64,000 nt of DNA from assembly GCA_019925105.1 (NCBI GenBank), contig JAHGAU010000023.1:888232-952231 (forward strand). The letters run 5' to 3'. The position numbers and the translations under genes are program-made. The notes below the pieces were generated by a model. It saw only the letters and a list, made by a program, of their open reading frames with translations, did no database searches and was not told the origin of the DNA. The DNA comes from Niebla homalea (taxonomy: Eukaryota > Ascomycota > Lecanoromycetes > Lecanorales > Ramalinaceae). This document shows positions 49,674-59,613 of this stretch, in pieces (the first letter of the stretch is position 1; each line of letters begins with the position of its first letter).

Positions 49674-51860
49674 TTTACTTAACTTTTTCAGGATACTTTA
49701 ATTAATAAAGTCTTTTATAATATTTATACGTATTAAATTATTTTAAAGAATTTATGGTACTTTTAAGCGCTCCGTTATTACGTTTATATAAACGATTATA
49801 AAAATTTTATTAATTTCCGTTAAACTTTAATTGAAATTATTAACGTTATTAATTTATAACTTATAAAAACTAACTTTAAAACGTTATTTATTTGTTACCG
49901 GGTCGATTGTTATTTATAAGGCGTATAAGGTTAATAAACTGAAAATTACGTTTAAACCTTTTTAATTAATAACTTAAAAAAATGACTTATATTACTTCTT
50001 TTACTTTTAATTATTAATTAAATAATATTATAATTAATAAACGTTATAATAAAAAATATATTTATTATTAAGAGAAGCCGTTTACGGTAGAACGGCAGAT
50101 TTTAATTATAAATTTTATTAAACTGTATACGCTTATAAAATTAAATTTATTTAAGTTTTAATATTAATTAATATACTTAATAATTAAAGATTATCCTAAA
50201 AATTCATTTAACCCTTAATAATAAAAGCCGGGTATATTTGTAATTATTTTTTTATTAGCTCCGATTTTAAAATGCCGCCGGAGCTTTATTATTTTTTAAT
50301 ACGTTATTTTTTTTATAAGATTTTACATTTATTATTAAGACCTTATTTTATAAAACGATAAAGTAATCAGATATATAATAATCCTTTCTATAATATATAT
50401 AATACTTAACGTTCTTATTTACTTTAAGGGTGGTATTAAAGTTTTTAAACATAATTTTACGCTTTTAATTATAAAAATCATTTTTAATAAAATATACGCC
50501 GGCTTTAAGTCGTTAAAATTAACTTTAAATAGCTTATTTTTAAGGGATTTATTTTTATTAATTTTTTAACTATTATTAATGATATACTTTAAATTATTTT
50601 TTTTATATAATTGCCGTTATTACGATATTATCCCGGGTTCTTAATACTTTATTAATTATAAGGATTTTAATTTTAAACTCCGGTAAAAGCTTTATAAAGA
50701 ATATATAATTATAAAACTTATTTAATAATAATAATAAGTTTTCTTTTATAATTTTTAAAATATTACGGAATTACGTTACCTTTTAATTAAAGCGGTATTT
50801 AAGATTTTTAAAACGTTTATAATAAGAGAACCGGCGGTTTTCTGGATTAACTATTAAATTTAAAAGCTTATCCTTAAGCTCTTAATAACTTATTCTATTG
50901 ATATCCTCGTTTAATAAATAAAAATTTTATAAAAAATAGACCTTAAATAAATAATTTTTTTTCTTTCGGTAAGGAAGTTGTCAGGTACTAAGAGTACTGA
51001 GGTAAAAATGTGGGTGTAATATGTATGATGCGTGAGCTATCTACCTATGTATGCGCAATATAAGTATATACGCTAAGCACGGGCGTCCGCTATAGCCATT
51101 TGGGCCTTAGTGTCCGTAAAGGTCTTGGCATGCGCACAATGCATATAACAGAAGTACTTAAGATAAAGTATAAATTATCTTTTTAAGTTAATAAACCACA
51201 TTTAATACTTATTTTTAGACTTATTTTAATATAACTTAGATTTTTCCGGATAAAAGGATTTACCCTTACGGGGTAATATAAAAGCCATTAACGGTACGTT
51301 ATTAATATAAAGTTCTCTAATAAAGTTAACGTAAAAAAAGTCGCGGAATATAAATTTTTGTATTACGTATTAACGTAATTAAATATATACTTTTAATAAG
51401 TACGATTTTCAGCCTTAAGCCGGTTAATTTTATACTTTAATTTTAAAAGTTAAGCTTATTAAGCCGTAATATTATAGTAACGTTTTACCGTTATAATTTA
51501 TTTAACTATAATAAAAAAATTCTTAATTAAAAAGTGAATATCGCCTTTTTATTTTAAGGTTTATGAAGTTAAGTGAATATTTATTACGACGGTAACGTTA
51601 AGCCTTCTCCTTAATAAAGAAGAAGAATTAAAATATTAAATTAACTCCGTTAAGGGTATACCGGCGGAATTAATAAAAATAAACATAAAAAACGTAACGT
51701 TATAATTTAAGTACTTAAGTATTACGTTAATAAGTAAATTAATAATAAAATTAATTCTTAAGGAACTTAAAAAGAACTAAGGTATAACCTTTACTTAAGG
51801 TAAAGGTAATAACTACCTCGCTTTATACCGGTTAAGTTATAATTTATAAATAACGTATAT
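49674..51860 (-). mobile_element. Gypsy family 2, upstream (gag/protease) part
   Basis: Continuation of the minus-strand element at 31910-35939 after the gypsy B insertion; the TTTAC duplication joins the two parts. The stretch next to the insertion should hold the end of protease and its linker to reverse transcriptase, and the rest the gag. No clear gag or zinc-knuckle motif survives. It is interrupted by a solo LTR at 50979-51150. The outer end is uncertain and may be at the change to GC-rich DNA near 51860. Confidence 0.6.
50979..51150. repeat. Solo LTR (172 bp), same family as element 3
   Basis: Starts TGTCAGGTACTAAGAGTACT and ends GCATATAACA. Perfect 5-bp duplication GAAGT at 50974-50978 and 51151-51155. 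Clearly related to the LTRs at 33841 and 35021, with an extra segment in the middle. Confidence 0.92.
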
Positions 51861-52064
51861 TAAGGCCGTTACCAAGGCCCTTTGCCAAGGCCTACCTTGG
51901 CGCAGCAGTATAACGTACCACTATAACGCCGGCGCAGAGATGGCGCTAGCTGCTAATAATATCCTTATTTTATCCCGGCGGGATAAAGATAAGATAGGGT
52001 AAAGTTTAACCTTATTTTATCTTATATAGGATAGGATATATATTGCTAAATTCCGTCCTATCCA
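51861..52064. other. GC-richer patch, possible LTR of gypsy-2
   Basis: A lightly mutated stretch around TACCAAGGCCCTTTGCCAAGG and GCCGGCGCAGAGATGGCGC, followed by two partly overlapping TATCCTATC-type words. It sits where the 5' LTR of the minus-strand gypsy-2 should be. I found no partner copy or duplication, so this remains a guess. Confidence 0.35.
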
Positions 52065-52553
52065 GTCCCTCTTCCCGGAGTAGTTCGCCCTCGCTTGGCC
52101 TCTAAGTATTTGCGAGTCTTTTATATGCTCGTAAGTTTCTTCTATGCTTATAAGTTTTATAGATTTTTTTAACTTAACGTTTTTTTCTACCCCCTTTAAT
52201 TACCCCCCTCCCTAAATAATAAATACTATTAATTCCTAAGGTAACTTTTAACTAAAAAAACCGAATCTATAATTAAATTTAAAAAACGTTAAATATTACG
52301 GCTTATAAGGGGGATTACGGTTATACCCGAGCGTTAAGAAAGCTTAATAAAAAATTTATAAAAAATAAACCCCGTTAATTTACCGATGTAAACGGTTTAA
52401 ATTTTAACTTTTTTTTACTTACTTAAAACCGCTTAGAGCGCTCGTGAATTTTCTGACCTGCTTATGAATAACTTATAAGCGGTTTAATTGAAGAAATCAC
52501 CTTTTTTTTCCCTTTAAATTACTCGATCCGAGTAAGTTATGAATTTACAGATA
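52065..52553 (-). mobile_element. MITE-like element U, copy 1 (inverted)
   Basis: Reverse complement of the U copies at 52667, 53584 and 55249. The outer end reads GAATTTACAGATA at 52541-52553. The family's terminal inverted repeat is about 20 bp of CATCTGTAAATTTATGAACC type. The left end has diverged or is deleted. No coding capacity. Confidence 0.75.
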
Positions 52554-52666
52554 TATTTAATTATTAGTTTTCTAATATTATAAAAGTATTAAGGATTATA
52601 TTAATAAATTTAAAGTATTACTTATAGGTTACGGTAGCAATATATAAGCGAGTTACTCTGGTTATT

Positions 52667-53213
52667 CATCAGTAAATGAACCTGCGACCTGCTCGGATCG
52701 AGTAGCCAGAAAAAAGAATTTATTCACTCAGACCGCTCGTAAATTACTTACGAGTAGGTCAGCGAGCGCTTTAAGCGGTTCTAAGTAAATAAAAAAAAGT
52801 TAAAAATAAAAACGTTTAAAAGGTAAAATAACGGGTTTTATTTTAATAAAATTTTTATTAAGCTTTCTTAGCGGACGGGTATACCCGTAACCCCCCTTAT
52901 AAACTATAATATTAAACGTTTTTTAAAATAAATTATAGATTCGGTTATTTTAATTAAAAGCTACCCTTAAGGCTAATAATTTATCCTTTAAAAAAGGAAG
53001 TTAAAGGGGGTAATTTAATTAAAAAAACGTTAAGTAAAAAAACTTATAAGTAATTAGAAAACTTATAAATAGGTAATAATACTTTATACTTATAAGTAAG
53101 CCGGATATTCGCGAATACTTAAAGGTTAAACGAGGGGGGATATATTCTTAACTTGCTCGTTCTGCTCGCGTATACTTAAAGTGCTTATATGCTGGTTTAG
53201 AAATTTACGGATG
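52667..53213 (+). mobile_element. MITE-like element U, copy 2 (547 bp)
   Basis: Begins CATCAGTAAATGAACCTGCG and ends AGAAATTTACGGATG, giving short inverted ends. It shares with copies 3 and 4 the blocks CGACCTGCTC.GATCGAGTA, AAGCTTTCTTA, TACCCGTAACC and CCGGATA.TCGCGAA. No clear target duplication was found. Confidence 0.8.
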
Positions 53214-53374
53214 TTTATCCCGGCTATTAATTATAAAGGGTAAGGTAACTTGGCGTAGATTATCTGAATAAAAAGGCCTTTTTGATTATTATCTATATAT
53301 TTACTCTTTATAGTTATTCTTTCAATTAATATATACCTTTATAAAGGTATAATCTTATCCTAAGGACAGCCTTT

Positions 53375-53480
53375 ATTATCATTCACTTATAAATAATTTA
53401 AAAGCGGTCTAAGTTAATAAATCACTTTTTTTTTTATTATTCGATTTAAGTAGGTGATATTTTACTGATATAGAAAGCTT
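53375..53480 (-). mobile_element. Fragment of element U (copy 5)
   Basis: About 105 bp matching the first part of U in reverse orientation (reads TCAGTAAAATATCACCTACTT on the minus strand, then an A-run and GTGATTTATT). The rest of the element is absent. Confidence 0.55.
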
Positions 53481-53583
53481 TTAAAATATAATTATATTAT
53501 GAATTTAAGTATATTCAAGGCGCCCGGGATATTCATAATTAGCCTTAAATAATATATACTTTAAGGTAATTACGTAAATAAAG

Positions 53584-54294
53584 CATCAGCAAATTTGCGA
53601 CCTGCTCAGATCAAATAGCCAAAAAAAAGGAATTTATTCACTTAAACCGCTCGTAAATTATTTACGAATATCCCGGGACATTCACAAGCGCTTTAAGCGG
53701 TCCCGAGCGGGTAAAAAAAAGTTAAAAATAAAAAAGTTTAAAACGGTAAAATAACGGTTTTTATACTCTATAAATTTTTTTTATTAAGCTTTCTTAATAA
53801 CGGGAATACCCGTAACCTCCCTATAAACCGTAATACTCAACGTTTTTAAAAATCTATTTCAGATTCGATTAATTTAAGTAAAAGTTATCCTTAAAATTAA
53901 TAATTTATCTTTAAGTAGAAGGTAATTAAAGGAGGTAACTTAATTAAAAAAACGTTAAGCAAAAAAAAAAGTAAAACTTATAAGAATCCAAGAAATTTAT
54001 AAGTAAACCGGATACTCGCGAACGCTTAAAAGTTAAGCGAGGGGGGATATAAGCTTAACCTACTTAATCTACTCGCTTATACTCGGAGTGCTTATATACT
54101 GGTTCTGTTGGTATATGGAGCAGAAAGTGTATGTAAAGTGTGTATAATAATGTATGAATAATGATTCTACCTGAATGTAAATGGGATCCTAAGGATTATC
54201 TGTCCTCTACGTACAAAGAGTGTCCTACACCTATAAATGCTCCCGCGTATCCCCCATGTATATATGCATATAATAGGTTCATAAATTTACAGAT
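53584..54294 (+). mobile_element. MITE-like element U, copy 3, interrupted by a solo LTR
   Basis: Begins CATCAGCAAATTTGCGACC and ends ATAAATTTACAGATA. It is split close to its right end by the LTR at 54106-54275, and rejoining across the LTR restores the same end as copy 4. Confidence 0.85.
54106..54275. repeat. Solo LTR (170 bp) inside element U copy 3
   Basis: Starts TGTTGGTATATGGAGC and ends GCATATAATA. Perfect duplication GGTTC at 54101-54105 and 54276-54280. Free of obvious RIP except for the final CA to TA. Confidence 0.9.
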
Positions 54295-54771
54295 AAGGAC
54301 AGCCTGTTTAGAACGTATTAATAGGCTGTAAGAGTATATTATATTATAATATACTATTAAATATTAATTAAATACATAGAACTTGGGGTATTATAACGTC
54401 TTTTAATATAAATAACTTTTATATTATAAAAGCTTATTATATAATAAAAGTCTATTAATAGAATCTGTTGGAATTATAAAGATAAATAAGCAATTATATA
54501 TAACGCCAAGCTACCCTCGAGCCACCCTTCCACCACCATTATTACCACTACCATTACCACTACGGCGGCCCGGGGCTACCCCGGGCACCCCCCCCCGTAA
54601 TAAGATCACCTAAATCGGCTGAAAATCCACTAACGTTGGGGCTATCTTTAAGGGTAAGCTTAAGGGGCTTTTACGGGGGCCTTACGCGCGGGGCTACCAC
54701 AGTTAAAAAGTATAGCTTTGTGTAGTTTTACGATATATATTATGGCTAAAAAATTATTATAGGTTTATAAT
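54295..54771. other. Spacer with a GC-rich, lightly mutated patch
   Basis: An AT-rich left half, then from about 54515 normal-GC DNA with an ACCATTACCACT-type tandem (about 54528-54566), a GCCCGGGGCTACCCCGGGC palindrome (about 54569) and a C-run. No gene is seen. The patch may be the remnant of another short element. Confidence 0.5.
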
Positions 54772-55140
54772 TGTTAGACAGGTCCGCCGGCTCACAGCTG
54801 GCGGGGCTAGTCAAAAGGGGTTTGTAGAAGACGTAAAGTATAACTGTAGATTTAATACTTAAATTCAAAAGGTAAATTAATTCTTAAGGAATTATAAATT
54901 AACTGGACGCAGGCCTATCTTAAATAACCGGTCTTAAGGGTAGCTTAAACCACGGTGGTAATGACTTTAACCCCGGTTATGGTTACGTATGCCCGTGTAT
55001 AGAAGGCCTAAACTCCTAAAGCCTTTGGTTTTAAAAGCTACCGCTCAGACGGCTACGCCACTTGGCCATAGCCCTTAAGTGAGCCGGTGCTTGGTATGCT
55101 TGGTATGCGCTAGGCGCTTGCTGAGCGCTAGGCGCTAACA
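54772..55140. repeat. Solo LTR (369 bp), GC-normal
   Basis: Starts TGTTAGACAGG and ends GGCGCTAACA. Perfect 5-bp duplication ATAAT (54767-54771 and 55141-55145). The termini resemble those of TRIM 2 (TGTTAGG...GGCGCTAACA), but the body is different and longer. Confidence 0.9.
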
Positions 55141-55248
55141 ATAATTTTAATAAACAATTAATAAACGGTTAATAAACGCTTAATAGACGCTTAATAGACT
55201 TTATAATGTAATAAACTATAAATAAAGAATTATTTATAATACCTTTAT

Positions 55249-55771
55249 TACCAAATCTGCGACCTGCTCAGATCGAGTAACCAAAAAAAAAGGAATTCAT
55301 TCACTTAAATCGCTCGTAAGTTATTTATAAATATCCCGGGAAACTTATAAGCGTTTTAAGCGGTTTTAAACTGGTGAAAAAAGTTAAAAATAAAAACGTT
55401 TAAAACGGTAAAATAACGGTTTTTATTTTCTATAATTTTTTATTAAGCTTTTTTAACAATAAATATACCCGTAACCCCCTTTATAAGCCGTAATATTCAA
55501 CGTTTTTAAAAATAAATTATAAATTCAGTTATTTTAATTAAAAGTTATCTTAAGAGTTAATAATTGGTTCTTAAGGGGGGGATAATTAAAAAGGGTAATT
55601 TAATTAAAAAAACTTTAAATAAAAAAACTTATAATTAAGTAAGAAAATTACGAGTAAACCGGATACTCGTAAACGCTTAAAGATTAAGTAAAAGGGGATA
55701 TAAGATTTTTATACTTATTCTATTCATTTATACTCGGAGGGTTTATATGCTGGTTCATAAATTTACAGATG
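55249..55771 (+). mobile_element. MITE-like element U, copy 4
   Basis: Colinear with copies 2 and 3 from the CTGCGACCTGCTCAGATCGAG block to the end CATAAATTTACAGATG. The first bases are altered (CCAAATCTGCG instead of CATCAGCAAATTTGCG). Confidence 0.8.
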
Positions 55772-56004
55772 TTTTTTAAAATAAAATTTTTATTTTTTTT
55801 AATATTAATAAAGTACTGCTTATTTTAGCCACTCTTAGTATATTCTTAATAATACGTTTATAGTTAACAATTAATAAGTAGTCTTTATTCTATTTGCGGT
55901 ATCCCTCTAAGGTACTTTAGGAATTTAAGAAATACGGTAACTACGGGCTTGGCAATAACCCAGTAGTAATCCGGGTGGCCACCCGCCTAAATTTCCCCCC
56001 ACAT
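55772..56004. other. Transition from AT-rich DNA to the gene island
   Basis: AT-rich to about 55890, then normal GC. It holds a GTGGCCACCCGCC palindrome-like word near 55975 but no gene or element that I can identify. Confidence 0.5.
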
Positions 56005-56813
56005 AGAAGGGTTCACCCCCTAACCGGATAAACCCCCTAACCGGACACGCTAAACCCGATTTGGATTGCTTTTTCATTTTTTTTTGTTTTCTTGGTCTTT
56101 AACCCACTTATTTTACATCCTTATTACTCTACGAATAACACTTACAGAATATCAGTCAATAGGTTCCAGATAGCGTTACCCTTACCCTTACCTTTACCCT
56201 CGCCCTTACCCTTAATCTCACAGATAAACAAGCCCTTCAGCAAGCCCTTCAGCAAGCCCTTTAATAAACCTTTTAATAAACCCTTTAGCAAACCCTTCAG
56301 TAAGCCCTTCGGTAAGCCCCTCCGTAAGCCCTTCAACATAAGGCTACGCCTGTTCCTCTTATGCCTTTACCGCGATATGCTTAAAACCACCGCTTTTTAA
56401 TTGGAGAACTTAAGTGATAAGTAAGTCCTTCCGTAAGCCGTTACTTAAGCCCTTTAACATAAGGCCATACCTGATCCTTATATGCCCCTACCGCGATAAG
56501 CCCTAAATCATCGCCTTTTGGTAAATGGTTTAGTAAAGGGTTTGGTAAAGGGTTTGGTAAATGGCTTGGTAAAGGGCTTGCTAAAGGACATAGTAACGGG
56601 TTTACTGAGACTAAGGGTGAGGGTGAGGGTAAGGGTGAGGTTAAGACTATCCAAATCCTATTAACTGCCGGTCTATAAGTGTTATTTGTAGAGCAATAAG
56701 GATCTAATAAGTGCGTTAAAGACCAAGAAAAATAAAAAAACATAAAAAGCAATCCAAATCGGGTTTAGCGTGTCCGGTTAGGGGGTTTGTCCGGTTAGGG
56801 GGTGAACCCTTCT
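56005..56813. mobile_element. Inverted-repeat (MITE-like) element upstream of the CHORD gene
   Basis: The two ends are inverted copies for about 200 bp, starting AGAAGGGTTCACCCCCTAAC on both sides. The flanks share ACAT (56001-56004 and 56814-56817); a 2-bp TA duplication with the element one base shorter at each end is an equally valid reading. Each arm has two CCCCCTAACCGGA words. The interior has runs of CCCTTACCCTTACC on the left and its inverted GGGTGAGGG counterpart on the right. It also has AAGCCCTTCAGC-type 12-bp tandem units and a central pair of direct repeats (about 56330-56390 and 56452-56510). Open frames on both strands (56092-56400, 56142-56339, 56441-56752) merely translate these repeats, for example KPFSKPFNKPF. 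It is not RIPed. Confidence 0.85.
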
Positions 56814-56915
56814 ACATGATACCTCAGGTAGATTCCACCAACGCCGAGTCACCACCGCCACGTCTCCAGCTTACCTCAATTTCTTGATCGAAGATCAATT
56901 TGTGAAGAAGACACC
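56814..56915 (+). promoter_or_regulatory. 5' region of the CHORD gene
   Basis: 102 bp between the inverted-repeat element and the start codon. It is GC-normal with CT-rich patches (CCACCAACGCC, CACGTCTCCAGC). The start codon context is GACACCATGGCG, a good fungal initiation context. No TATA box is apparent. If transcription starts further upstream, the promoter would lie in the inserted element. Confidence 0.5.
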
Positions 56916-57997
56916 ATGGCGCAGAAATGTATGCACAAGGGATGTGAGAAAAGTTTCGATGATCCCGATGAGCAATGTGTCTATCATCCTGGGCCTCCCA
57001 TCTTCCATGAAGGCCAGAAAGGTGTTCGCGCGCCCGCTCCCCAAAGACGCTTCTCCATGATTCGGAAAGCCTGGGCTGACGCGTTGAGCAGGTTGGAAAT
57101 GTTGCAAGCCTCGTGTCTTGACTTTCGATGAGTTCCTCACTATCGATCCTTGTACCACCGGCAAACACTCCGCCGTTAATGATTCGCCTGCACCCGAGCC
57201 TCAGACATCACTGCCAGCTCAAGACGGCCCACCACCTGCCCCACCAGTGAAGCCCATACCTGCTTCTAAGCAGCTGGCCCGTCCTCAAGTAGCTCAGCCC
57301 ACTGCGCCTGCAGCCCCTATCCCCTTGGTCGAGGAGTCCGATTCCGACGATCCATCAAACCCAATAGCGCCCGATACGACATGTAAACGGCGCGCATGCA
57401 ACGCTGTTTCCACCACTACAACAACGTCTTCTCGCAATGGAGAAGAATGCGTCTACCACCCAGGTCAGCCAATCTTCCATGAAGGCACCAAGGGTTGGAC
57501 GTGTTGCAAGAAGCGGGTCCTAGAGTTTGATGAGTTTCTGGAGATAGAAGGATGCAAGCATAAAGGTCGTCACTTGTTCGTTGGCAGGAAAGTAGATGGC
57601 GAATTGAAAGAGGAGCTCTCGAATCTTAGGTCGGCACGAATCAGCCTTCTGACCTTTCCATTGTTGCTCATCTACTTCTAGACATGATTTCTACCAAACG
57701 CCGACCACAGTCATTGCCAGTCTTTTCCTGAAGAAGATTGACAAGGCAAAGTCCCACGTACAATATTCCGAACCGTCCACCGTCCACCTGGAGCTTTTAA
57801 CGACCGACCACAAGAGCTATCAAGCTGACATGCCTCTCTTCGGGACGCTGGATGCTGCCAAGTCAACGTTCAAAATCATGAGTACTAAGCTGGAGCTCAC
57901 TATTATGAAAGCGGACCAGACAAGCTGGCCCACTCTGAGGAGCGATGAACAACGACCAAATGGTATCATACAAATTGGGCAGGCTGCCAGAGCCTAG
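56916..57997 (+). CDS. chpA: CHORD-CS domain co-chaperone protein, three exons, 319 residues
   Basis: Exons are 56916-57021, 57092-57629 and 57682-57997. The two introns (70 and 52 nt) both have a CTGAC branch-type word and an AG end, and the phases join to GKGW-type and LRHDFYQTP sequence. The protein has two zinc-binding CHORD domains. The first covers residues 5-61 (C5, C10, C21, H24, C39, C40, C56, H61; HPGPPIFHEG). The second covers residues 133-196 (C133, C138, C155, H158, C173, C174, C190, H196; FHEGTKGWTCC). A Pro-rich linker (about 62-132) joins them, and a CS (p23-like) domain follows from H216 (HDFYQTPTTV, STFKIMSTKLELTI, SWPTL). This arrangement is that of Hsp90/Sgt1-associated RAR1/CHP proteins; the Aspergillus nidulans member is called chpA. 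The length is normal. The second CHORD begins CKRRAC where the usual form has Gly before the second Cys. Both donor sites (GTGTTC, GTCGGC) are weak. It converges with the minus-strand gene at 58354. No RIP damage. Confidence 0.9.
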
Positions 57998-58353
57998 AAG
58001 GACAACAGCGTGTCTTCAGCCACTTGTCAGCTAACAGTGGAGGAGCCAAAAGCGGAATCTGGTCCAACTAGAGCTATAGAACGGCTCGCAGAGTGCTTTG
58101 GCACTGCGAACCGGACTTTGTACTTGGTGGATGATCCAGCTGGAGGATATCGCTATGGATTTGTGGTGTCCCGGCGACTGCGGAATCTCTTCACCAAGAC
58201 CTGATCCCAACTTTACCGTAGCATAGACATGGCAAGCACGATACATCGACCGCTCGCTGGTATATCTGCTCTGAGGCCGATCATAAAGCCGATTAGGAAC
58301 GCTGTTCCAGGCATGAGGGTTGTCATTGCGGTGACGGGATAACGTGCAACATC
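57998..58353. other. Intergenic region between two convergent genes
   Basis: 356 bp between the two stop codons, presumably holding both 3' untranslated regions. A 64-codon plus frame (58010-58204) and a 108-codon minus frame (58031-58357) overlap here. Neither has a recognisable domain, and I do not call them genes. Confidence 0.6.
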
Positions 58354-59613
58354 TCATTCCATGCCCTCGAGTAGTTCGGCTCTATCCAAATCCATGTTTC
58401 GTGTCATTGCCCAAGCCCTCAAGTTCTCCCAGTCTTCGCCCTCCTCCAAGCCTCTCTTTAAATAATCTTGGAACCCCCAGGCTTGCGCGATGCGATCGGT
58501 AAAAAGCCTTTCTTGCTCTCGGTACCACCTTTGGTTTAACGGCGTACCGGCTCGCCATGTAATCCGATCGTGATTTCTGGCATCCGTCGTCACGGCCGCG
58601 AATCCGCTAATAGCCACCATGATGAAATAGGTCATGAAACACAACATTGAAGACCACATGGCACGTTCGGGGTCCAATCTGTCTTGGAAGTTGGCATACG
58701 AGGTCGCAAGCGTGTACGCCGCCGCTGGAGACAAACACAGCGCGATGGAAGGTACGAGAGCCTTCCGGAAGAACTTGGCGCGCCTGAAGGAGGAAGTGGC
58801 CACCGTGGTTGTAATGATGTTCAGACACAAGGCAAGGTCTCGCTTCTGGAGCGCAGCATCCAGGGCGGTGGATGCGATATGAAGAGGAATTGCAACCTTG
58901 GCGCTTCCAGGGTTTTGTTGCTTGTATCTTATTGGTGATGAGCCAGCCTGAGGAATGGGTTTGGTGGCGTAAAGATCGAATATTTGAGGAAAGGATTGGG
59001 GACGGTGGAGGAGCGATTGAACATTGACGTATGTACTGAGGACTTGGGATGACAGAAAAGCCTTTGGATCCGCAATTATACGGTGAGCAGTAGCAGAGAT
59101 CTCATCTCGCAGGAGGTCCTGAACGGGCATCTTTAATACGGCTTTAGTAGGAGCTTGCCTAGTCGCACCATCCTCCAGCGCAAGTAAATTTGCGGTTGCA
59201 GTATTCATTGGCTTCAACGGCTTCACGGCATCGCCAGACTGATCGGATTCTTCAACAATACTTCTTGCCAATTGCTCGCAAACCCGCAAAGAGTCCACTA
59301 ACGCGTTTTCGTGGGGTACTTGAGTACTATCGATGACTTGGAGCGCCCTTCCAAGTTCTGCTCGTACGGCCTCAGGCAATCCTTGCGAGCCATGGCCACT
59401 GTCATCCTGGGTTTGTAACCACTTTGCGGTTATATTAAAGCGCCGTTGGCGCAGCTCTGCTGCTGGGAGTCTTATATATGAGTCAGGGAGTAGCGACTTC
59501 CAAGGTGAGGCACCTGGAAGCAGACTTAGTGAGGGAGTCTGACATCTTCTGGCGCTGCGACGGCTTGATGTAACTGGAGCAGATCGAAAGTAGCCAATAC
59601 GCCTCAATTGCAT
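58354..59613 (-). CDS. Predicted mitochondrial membrane protein of unknown function, 419 residues
   Basis: A single uninterrupted frame. I start it at the ATG at 59613-59611 because the frame's upstream extension has no ATG, and because the product then opens with a basic, acid-free N-terminus (MQLRRIGYFRSAPVTSSRR) typical of mitochondrial import signals. The middle (about 75-230) is helical in character. Two candidate membrane segments follow, at about 285-307 (ALVPSIALCLSPAAAYTLAT) and 320-341 (WSSMLCFMTYFIMVAISGFA), separated by a short charged loop. The C-terminal 60 residues are charged and end WENLRAWAMTRNMDLDRAEL, then LEGME. I do not recognise the family, and the membrane and mitochondrial assignments are inferred from composition. 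It is GC-normal and without RIP, and it converges with the CHORD gene. The upstream end lies about 240 bp from the start of RIPed DNA. Confidence 0.75.
   Translation of the reverse strand: MQLRRIGYFRSAPVTSSRRSARRCQTPSLSLLPGASPWKSLLPDSYIRLPAAELRQRRFNITAKWLQTQDDSGHGSQGLPEAVRAELGRALQVIDSTQVPHENALVDSLRVCEQLARSIVEESDQSGDAVKPLKPMNTATANLLALEDGATRQAPTKAVLKMPVQDLLRDEISATAHRIIADPKAFLSSQVLSTYVNVQSLLHRPQSFPQIFDLYATKPIPQAGSSPIRYKQQNPGSAKVAIPLHIASTALDAALQKRDLALCLNIITTTVATSSFRRAKFFRKALVPSIALCLSPAAAYTLATSYANFQDRLDPERAMWSSMLCFMTYFIMVAISGFAAVTTDARNHDRITWRAGTPLNQRWYREQERLFTDRIAQAWGFQDYLKRGLEEGEDWENLRAWAMTRNMDLDRAELLEGME

Noticed and set aside
54960..55100. Possible tRNA gene in GC-normal DNA
   Set aside because: Words such as GGCTACGCCACTTGGCC do not fold into a consistent cloverleaf, and the stretch lies inside a solo LTR with a perfect TSD.
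56180..56650. Possible interstitial telomere
   Set aside because: The words are CCCTTACCC / GGGTGAGGG variants rather than a uniform TTAGGG array, and they sit as inverted arms of a bounded element.
56092..56752. Open frames such as KPFSKPFNKPF on both strands
   Set aside because: They are translations of 12-bp tandem units within an inverted-repeat element.
56824..57168. Minus-strand frames of 114 and 89 codons over the CHORD exons
   Set aside because: Shadows of the conserved plus-strand coding sequence with no domain of their own.
58010..58357. 64-codon plus and 108-codon minus frames between the two genes
   Set aside because: They overlap each other in presumed 3' untranslated DNA, and no family resemblance was seen. 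The plus frame could be a missed exon, but the CS domain is already complete.
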